From CAIWGV01 sp964515175 (GTDB taxonomy: Bacteria > Pseudomonadota > Alphaproteobacteria > UBA7879 > UBA5542), in NCBI GenBank assembly GCA_964515175.1, contig CAZEUR010000041.1, forward strand, positions 1 through 9,839: a DNA stretch of 9,839 bases, in the 5' to 3' direction. The notes under the pieces were generated by a model. It was not told the origin of the DNA and did not search any database. It saw only the letters and a program-made list of their open reading frames with translations. Positions 5,938 to 9,839 of this stretch are shown here, in pieces. The position numbers and the translations under genes were made by a program. Within the stretch, counting starts at the first letter, position 1. Each line of letters starts with the position of its first letter.

Positions 5938-8496
5938 GTGGGGGCTTTAAGAAGGGTTTTTTTCCTTTTTTTATTGACGTTTACTCTTTTGAATACTACT
6001 TGGGCGCTTGTAGTAAAAGAAGTTTCTATTAACAATTCATCAGAAACCCCGATGATCTTAGTAGGACTTGATCAAGTTTTTACACTCACCGCAGAAAGAC
6101 CCGATGAAGAAACCATCATTGTAGATTTCCCGGTAGGTACACAATGGGAAGCACCCACTTCTGGCACTTCATCTGATCAAACCAAAATAAAGGGATATAA
6201 TTTTATTCCTTACCAAGATGGATCTGGAGATCTTATCGTTAAAGTACCTCGCAATCTGCTCATTGATCAATCGGGAACGGCGCAAAACGGTATCTTTGGA
6301 ATTTCCTTCCGCGATACAAATAAAATTGGAGCCAAAACTCTTTCTGTCAAAAGATTTCAGATAGGCCCAAAGGAAGGCATGACCCGCATCGTTTTGGATT
6401 TGAATCGGGTCGGAAAGTTTTCAGTTTCAGAAAATCCAGATGGCACAAAGATTTTTGTAAATCCTTTGGAAAAAACAGATTGGCTCATTGCAAAAAAACT
6501 AAGCCAACCCAAAATAGCCACGGCTAACCTTTTATTTAAAGGGTATACCTTAACAGAAGGGCAGTCTGGCACTCTAGAAATCGAAGTACAACCGGGAGCA
6601 CGTCTTATCAAAAGCTTTTTGATAGACACAAAAACCACAACACCCAAATTAGTGATTGATTTTAGCAATACCCCTCCCCTTCAACCAGAAGCACCCTCTC
6701 CCCAGAAAAAATGTCCCCTTAAGCTGGCAGCCGTAGGATCCATCTTGCCAAAAAAAGTAGCAACCGTTCCGGTCACAACAACCATTTTCCCCAACAAACA
6801 GCTTGTCCAACGTTTTGATATTATTTCTCAAAAAGATGACACCATTATCCGCCTCGTCTCTACTAAAAAAATAAATATGAAGATTACAGAGAATTCTCAC
6901 ACGCACCAAATTACGCTCCATATTCCGAAAATTGATTGGTCCGAAGTAAAGGTTCCAGAAGAAAAGGGAGGCCTTATTCAAGGATTCCAAATAAACCAAG
7001 ATGATCCCGATTTTACAGATATTGTTTTAGATGTTGAAAAAGGAACCCATATCATCGGAAAAAACACATTTTCAGGGGGTGGGGAATTCCGGTTCATCAT
7101 GTATCTGAATGAAAATGAAGAAAAAACACCCGATTGGCTCATCGAAGAAACAGTCGATAGACTGTCTTATGTCGCGCGAGATCGAGAGCATGCAGAAGTA
7201 TCTCGCATTGTTTATCGAGGGGGATTAAGTCCCTATATGAGCATTGGAGACGGGCTCTATTTTGGTCTACAAGGGGATAGCGTTGTGGCGGAAAACACCT
7301 CTCATGCAAACCTAAACACCACTCAAACGAAAACATCCCAGGGTCTTTTTGGGGGGGGTGGGCATGCTTTTGTGGGGTATGGGACAAGCATAAATAGACT
7401 TTATTTTGGAGGTGAAGCGAGCCTAGGGCTTTTTGGAGCCGATGACAAAGAAACGTTTTTCAATGGAACCACTACATCAAGCAATAATGTTCAAATAGGA
7501 AAATCTTGGGATGTAACAGGCCGACTCGGTTTTTATGCCTCCCCCACCAGCCTCATTTATGGACGTCTTGGTATTGCGAATACTGATTTTTCCTACAGTG
7601 GGTCCCTTAATGCGAATGGAGCCCCCATATTTCCAGGAAATTACAAAAAGAATAATCGGACAGGTCTTCTTTTTGGGTTTGGCATGGAATCTGCCCTGAA
7701 TGACACATTCACTGTACGTCTAGGCGCCTCTCAAACAAATTACCAAGCTTCTCACTATACAAATGGCGCCGATTATAAAAAAGATAGGCTTATTGTGCAT
7801 CAAGTCAATGTGGGCGTTGGATATAAGGTAAGCCCCATGTCTGGTCCGGCAGCGGCGGATTTTTATGAGGAAAGCGTAGGCACCGGGTTTTATTTGGGAG
7901 GAGCTTTGGGAACTTCAACTATTTTAAATAGGCGCACGGTCAATGGAATAACAGGGGGAACATCCACAAAGTATACGGGCCAAAGCACAGACACAGAACC
8001 CGCTTGGTCGGCTTTTGCTGGATATAGCGCAAATATGGGTCAATTCTATTTGGCAGGAGAAATTGAGGCCTCTGCAAATCAGACCCTTGCCAACGAAACC
8101 ATTCTGACAAATTCTATTGTTACAGAATCTTATACGGATAAATTGAGCTGGTTATGGGCAATGACCCTAAGGCCTGGATATATTTTTAACCAAGGAACCT
8201 TAGCCTATGGACGCTTGGGAATAGTTGGCGGTCAATTTAGCCACACAACCCAGATGGGTCCCAACAATCGCACTTTTGCCAGTGGCCGCTCTTCAAAACA
8301 ACACGTATGCGGAGCCCGCGCCGGTGGAGGGCTTGAAACATTCTTATCTCAAAATATAAGTTTGAGAGCTGATTATGTGGTGGATTATATCCCGAACGTA
8401 AAAATACCAGATAAATCTATCCCCGGGGTTACAGAAAAAATTAATATTTTGAATAATGAATTTAAGCTTGGAATCGCGTACACGATCGATCCTTGA
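5938..8496 (+). CDS. Outer-membrane protein with AMIN-like repeats and two tandem beta-barrel domains
   Basis: This 852-residue envelope protein begins at a GTG with GAGGG three bases upstream; no better in-frame start exists. Residues 1-23 (MGALRRVFFLFLL through TWA) are a signal peptide. Residues ~24-400 hold several AMIN-like beta-rich units, clearest at MTRIVLDLNRVGKFSV (148-163); three units end in an Asp-Trp pair (181-182, 333-334, 399-400). AMIN domains in other proteins bind peptidoglycan or localise proteins in the periplasm. Two ~205-residue outer-membrane barrels follow (~428-632 and ~647-852). They are homologous: GLYFGLQGDS matches GFYLGGALGTS, YGRLGI occurs in both (541-546, 757-762), and both end in similar strands (GYKVSP and AYTIDP). 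The second barrel lacks the usual terminal Phe or Trp. A G8 tract at 7351-7358 may allow phase variation. The function is unknown; an outer-membrane-to-peptidoglycan link or surface antigen is inference. Confidence 0.82.
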   Translation: MGALRRVFFLFLLTFTLLNTTWALVVKEVSINNSSETPMILVGLDQVFTLTAERPDEETIIVDFPVGTQWEAPTSGTSSDQTKIKGYNFIPYQDGSGDLIVKVPRNLLIDQSGTAQNGIFGISFRDTNKIGAKTLSVKRFQIGPKEGMTRIVLDLNRVGKFSVSENPDGTKIFVNPLEKTDWLIAKKLSQPKIATANLLFKGYTLTEGQSGTLEIEVQPGARLIKSFLIDTKTTTPKLVIDFSNTPPLQPEAPSPQKKCPLKLAAVGSILPKKVATVPVTTTIFPNKQLVQRFDIISQKDDTIIRLVSTKKINMKITENSHTHQITLHIPKIDWSEVKVPEEKGGLIQGFQINQDDPDFTDIVLDVEKGTHIIGKNTFSGGGEFRFIMYLNENEEKTPDWLIEETVDRLSYVARDREHAEVSRIVYRGGLSPYMSIGDGLYFGLQGDSVVAENTSHANLNTTQTKTSQGLFGGGGHAFVGYGTSINRLYFGGEASLGLFGADDKETFFNGTTTSSNNVQIGKSWDVTGRLGFYASPTSLIYGRLGIANTDFSYSGSLNANGAPIFPGNYKKNNRTGLLFGFGMESALNDTFTVRLGASQTNYQASHYTNGADYKKDRLIVHQVNVGVGYKVSPMSGPAAADFYEESVGTGFYLGGALGTSTILNRRTVNGITGGTSTKYTGQSTDTEPAWSAFAGYSANMGQFYLAGEIEASANQTLANETILTNSIVTESYTDKLSWLWAMTLRPGYIFNQGTLAYGRLGIVGGQFSHTTQMGPNNRTFASGRSSKQHVCGARAGGGLETFLSQNISLRADYVVDYIPNVKIPDKSIPGVTEKINILNNEFKLGIAYTIDP
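7351..7358 (+). repeat. Poly-G tract (eight G) inside the barrel-coding region
   Basis: Eight consecutive G bases follow five T bases and encode glycines 472-474 of the envelope protein. Losing one G leads to TAA at 7391-7393, and gaining one leads to TAG at 7395-7397. Either change truncates the product at about residue 485, removing nearly all of both barrels. Poly-G tracts of this kind drive phase variation of surface genes in other bacteria; here it is a prediction. Confidence 0.6.
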
Positions 8497-8506
8497 TCTT
8501 CTCTCC

Positions 8507-8519
8507 TTTTTCCTATAAA
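8507..8519 (+). promoter_or_regulatory. TTTTTCCTATAAA motif upstream of tyrS
   Basis: This is the second exact copy of the 13-base string found at 118-130. TATAAA (8514-8519) lies 29 bases before the tyrS ATG. TTGATC at 8493-8498 is a possible -35 element, but the spacer is only 15 bases. It suggests tyrS has its own promoter despite the short 52-base gap from the preceding gene. Confidence 0.4.
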
Positions 8520-8548
8520 ACCTTAGATGTAATAAGAAGAGAAAGTTA

Positions 8549-9784
8549 ATGCAATCTTTAAACTCCCCATTTTTGCTAGAGCTCCAAGAACGAGGTCTCA
8601 TCCATCAGTGCACAGACATTGAGGCACTCGATCAATTAACTTCTGAACAATCCATTTCCCTTTACATTGGCTTCGATGCCACAGCCCCCAGCCTTCATGT
8701 GGGGAATTTGATGGGCATTATGATCTTGCGCATTGCCCAAAGGCATGGGCATAAACCCATCGTGATTTTAGGAGGAGGCACCACAAAGATCGGAGATCCC
8801 ACATTCAAGGATTCCATGCGCCCCATGCTAGATGAAGCTGTTATTAATAAAAATATCGAAACCATTCGGGGTGTTTTTTCTAAATATATTAATTTTGATA
8901 AAGCCCTCATGCTCAACAACGAAGAATGGCTCAGTCATTTAAACTATATGGATTTCTTGCGGGATTATGGACGGCATTTTTCCGTGAACCGAATGCTCAC
9001 TTTTGATAGCGTGAAGATGCGCTTAGAGCGAGACCAGTCCTTTAGTTTCATTGAACTCAACTATATGATCCTCCAAGCTTATGACTTTTTGGAATTGCGC
9101 CGCCGGTATGACTGCATCCTCCAATGTGGAGGCTCTGACCAATGGGGCAATATTGTGAATGGGGTGGAGCTCACACGACGGGCTGACCAAAAAGAAGTCT
9201 TTGGACTCACTTCCCCTTTGCTCACCACCTCCAGTGGTGCCAAGATGGGCAAAACGGTGAACGGCGCCGTGTGGCTGAATGGGGACTCTCTCTCTCCTTT
9301 TGATTACTGGCAATTCTGGCGGAATGTGGACGATGCCGATGTTTTGAAATTTATGAAAATTTATACGGATTTGCCTGTTGCCGAGATTGAATCGCACAAA
9401 GATGAAGATATCAACAAGCTAAAAATATTACTGGCCAATGAAGCTACAAAATTAGCTCATGAAGAAAAAGTATTAGAGGGAATTCATGAGAGTGTGAAGG
9501 GGGAATCGAACTCTGCCCTTCCGGTCACAGAAGTTCCCGGTGAGGACTTTGAAGGAGAAGGAGTACCTGTTATTTCTCTTCTGACACGCTCCGGTCTTTG
9601 CACTTCAAATGGGGACGCCCGCAGGCTCATCCGGGGAGGGGGATGTCTCCTCAATGGAGAAAAAATTATGGATGAAAATTTCTGTGTCCCAAAAAATATG
9701 TTGAACAAAGAACTCTCTCTCCGTCTCTCCAGCGGTAAGAAAAAACATGTGTTAATTCAGGCTGTAAGAGGTTCTAAGAAGTAA
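8549..9784 (+). CDS. tyrS: Tyrosyl-tRNA synthetase
   Basis: This 411-residue class I aminoacyl-tRNA synthetase charges tRNA-Tyr with tyrosine in the cytoplasm. The Rossmann catalytic domain has the tyrosine pocket and HIGH-like motif in LYIGFDATAPSLHVGN (38-53; HVGN 50-53), then GDPTFKD (82-88), YMILQAYD (172-179), GGSDQWGN (194-201) and the KMSKS-equivalent KMGKT (232-236). A C-terminal S4 RNA-binding domain begins near residue 344 (LLTRSGLCTSNGDARRLIRGG). Length and domain order are those of the bacterial TyrS family and nothing is missing. KMGKT in place of KMSKS is common in alphaproteobacterial and many other bacterial TyrRS. The start ATG has only a weak AAGAGA ribosome binding site. 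It follows the envelope gene by 52 bases and is probably a separate housekeeping unit. Confidence 0.97.
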   Translation: MQSLNSPFLLELQERGLIHQCTDIEALDQLTSEQSISLYIGFDATAPSLHVGNLMGIMILRIAQRHGHKPIVILGGGTTKIGDPTFKDSMRPMLDEAVINKNIETIRGVFSKYINFDKALMLNNEEWLSHLNYMDFLRDYGRHFSVNRMLTFDSVKMRLERDQSFSFIELNYMILQAYDFLELRRRYDCILQCGGSDQWGNIVNGVELTRRADQKEVFGLTSPLLTTSSGAKMGKTVNGAVWLNGDSLSPFDYWQFWRNVDDADVLKFMKIYTDLPVAEIESHKDEDINKLKILLANEATKLAHEEKVLEGIHESVKGESNSALPVTEVPGEDFEGEGVPVISLLTRSGLCTSNGDARRLIRGGGCLLNGEKIMDENFCVPKNMLNKELSLRLSSGKKKHVLIQAVRGSKK

Positions 9785-9839
9785 CTAACGTCAGTTCGGG
9801 ATTAGATCGAGTTTGAGGGAAGGTTTTTTAAATTTACAG

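Noticed and set aside
6649..6999. Antisense open frames of 80-120 codons opposite the envelope and tyrS genes.
   Set aside because: They lie opposite clearly coding sequence, have no ribosome binding sites or recognisable motifs, and are explained as shadows of the real genes.
9783..9796. Near-palindrome AACTAACGTCAGTT at the tyrS stop codon as a terminator.
   Set aside because: It has one mismatch pair, no loop and no following T-run. The T6 run at about 9824 has no stem before it.

Overview
The window looks like chromosomal sequence from a Gram-negative bacterium with AT-rich DNA. It encodes a periplasmic PBP4-type peptidase and outer-membrane beta-barrels, and its TyrRS carries KMGKT in place of KMSKS together with a GDPTFKD loop. 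This suggests an alphaproteobacterium, possibly a host-associated Holosporales- or Rickettsiales-like lineage. The taxonomic call is inference from protein style and composition; no rRNA or other marker gene is present. The DNA is tightly packed, no gene-free stretch exceeds 300 bases, and I see no tRNA, rRNA, CRISPR array or transposase.

Left part (1-2508). A plus-strand gene (173-1153) encodes a five-bladed beta-propeller protein of the glycoside-hydrolase-like type often found in surface polysaccharide clusters. Its last codons run into a hairpin or repeat (1127-1179) that spans the stop codon. A 53-residue secreted peptide gene follows (1238-1399). Converging on it from the other strand are a PduO/MMAB-type cobalamin adenosyltransferase (1948-2508) and a secreted four-cysteine protein of unknown function (1406-1951). 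These two overlap by 4 bases (GTGA) and are probably translationally coupled.

Right part (2577-9784). Four plus-strand genes follow. They are a DacB/PBP4-like D-Ala-D-Ala carboxypeptidase/endopeptidase, an MsbA/ABCB-like ABC exporter half-transporter, an 852-residue envelope protein, and tyrosyl-tRNA synthetase. Gaps are 86, 89 and 52 bases, and promoter-like sequences lie in several of them, so they may be separate or loosely linked transcription units.

The most interesting gene is the 852-residue protein (5938-8496). It has a signal peptide, several AMIN-like beta-sandwich repeats, and then two tandem, recognisably homologous outer-membrane beta-barrel domains. It also contains an eight-G tract at 7351-7358, just inside the first barrel. 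Gain or loss of one G there would hit a stop within about 45 bases in either shifted frame, so the tract could act as an on/off switch for both barrels. Together with the PBP4 homologue and the exporter, the right half has a cell-envelope theme.
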